Below, in pieces: positions 23,096 through 23,102 of a stretch of DNA of 23,102 nt. The stretch is taken from positions 1-23,102 of the forward strand of contig CAMPJI010000036.1 in the NCBI GenBank assembly GCA_946886865.1, written 5' to 3'. Position 1 is the stretch's first letter. The number at the start of each line of letters is the position of its first letter. A program made the translations under genes and the position numbers. The stretch is from an uncultured Lysobacterales bacterium. Lineage in GTDB: Bacteria > Pseudomonadota > Gammaproteobacteria > Xanthomonadales > Xanthomonadaceae. Under the pieces are notes generated by a model. That model was not told the DNA's origin, ran no database searches, and worked only from the letters and a program-made list of their open reading frames with translations.

Positions 23096-23102
23096 TTGGG
23101 GA

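Overview
The window is GC-rich chromosomal DNA, coded almost wall to wall, from a gammaproteobacterium. The most likely family is Xanthomonadaceae/Lysobacteraceae (Lysobacter/Luteimonas-like). This rests on the wording of several proteins (PilH, ZipA, a long LigA with an extra module, CLRVGC-type Lpd), on the order smc-zipA-ligA, and on intergenic palindromes of the 'GGAGCGGCTTCAGCCGCGAT' type that are common in that family. The assignment is inferred from recognition, not from a database search.

Left part (1-5698, all + strand): the 3' end of sucA, then sucB and lpdA, give the 2-oxoglutarate dehydrogenase complex (E1, E2, E3) in one operon. A perfect 10-bp hairpin sits between sucB and lpdA, and another terminator-like hairpin follows lpdA. 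Next come a LOG-family phosphoribohydrolase, a 415-bp unit with a small GIY-YIG nuclease gene between two inverted copies of a 35-nt palindromic repeat, and an AcuI/YhdH-type acrylyl-CoA reductase.

Middle (5699-12153): a PilH-like single-domain response regulator converges on a class B J-protein (cbpA) that has a heat-shock-type promoter. A Prx5-type peroxiredoxin is transcribed away from cbpA and converges on gyrA across a 12-bp hairpin. mtnA (methionine salvage) lies upstream of gyrA on the same strand, with a 479-bp gap that holds no convincing gene.

Right part (12154-23102): on the - strand, smc, zipA and ligA form a chromosome-segregation, division and DNA-joining cluster, followed by epmA (EF-P lysylation). 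REP-type palindromes fill the gaps on both sides of epmA. At the far right a carbohydrate ABC-transporter ATPase and a GH1 beta-glucosidase diverge from a shared control region with a clear LacI-family operator. This is probably an oligosaccharide (beta-glucoside) use locus.

Most of the window is ordinary housekeeping. The candidate for something little described is the GIY-YIG/inverted-palindrome unit at 4275-4689. Its two repeat copies differ by a compensatory base-pair change in the hairpin stem, and its right end supplies part of the ribosome-binding region of the next gene. Other points of interest are a degenerate extra helix-hairpin-helix module in LigA, a probably leaderless mtnA start, a sigma-32-type promoter for cbpA, and two REP families side by side.
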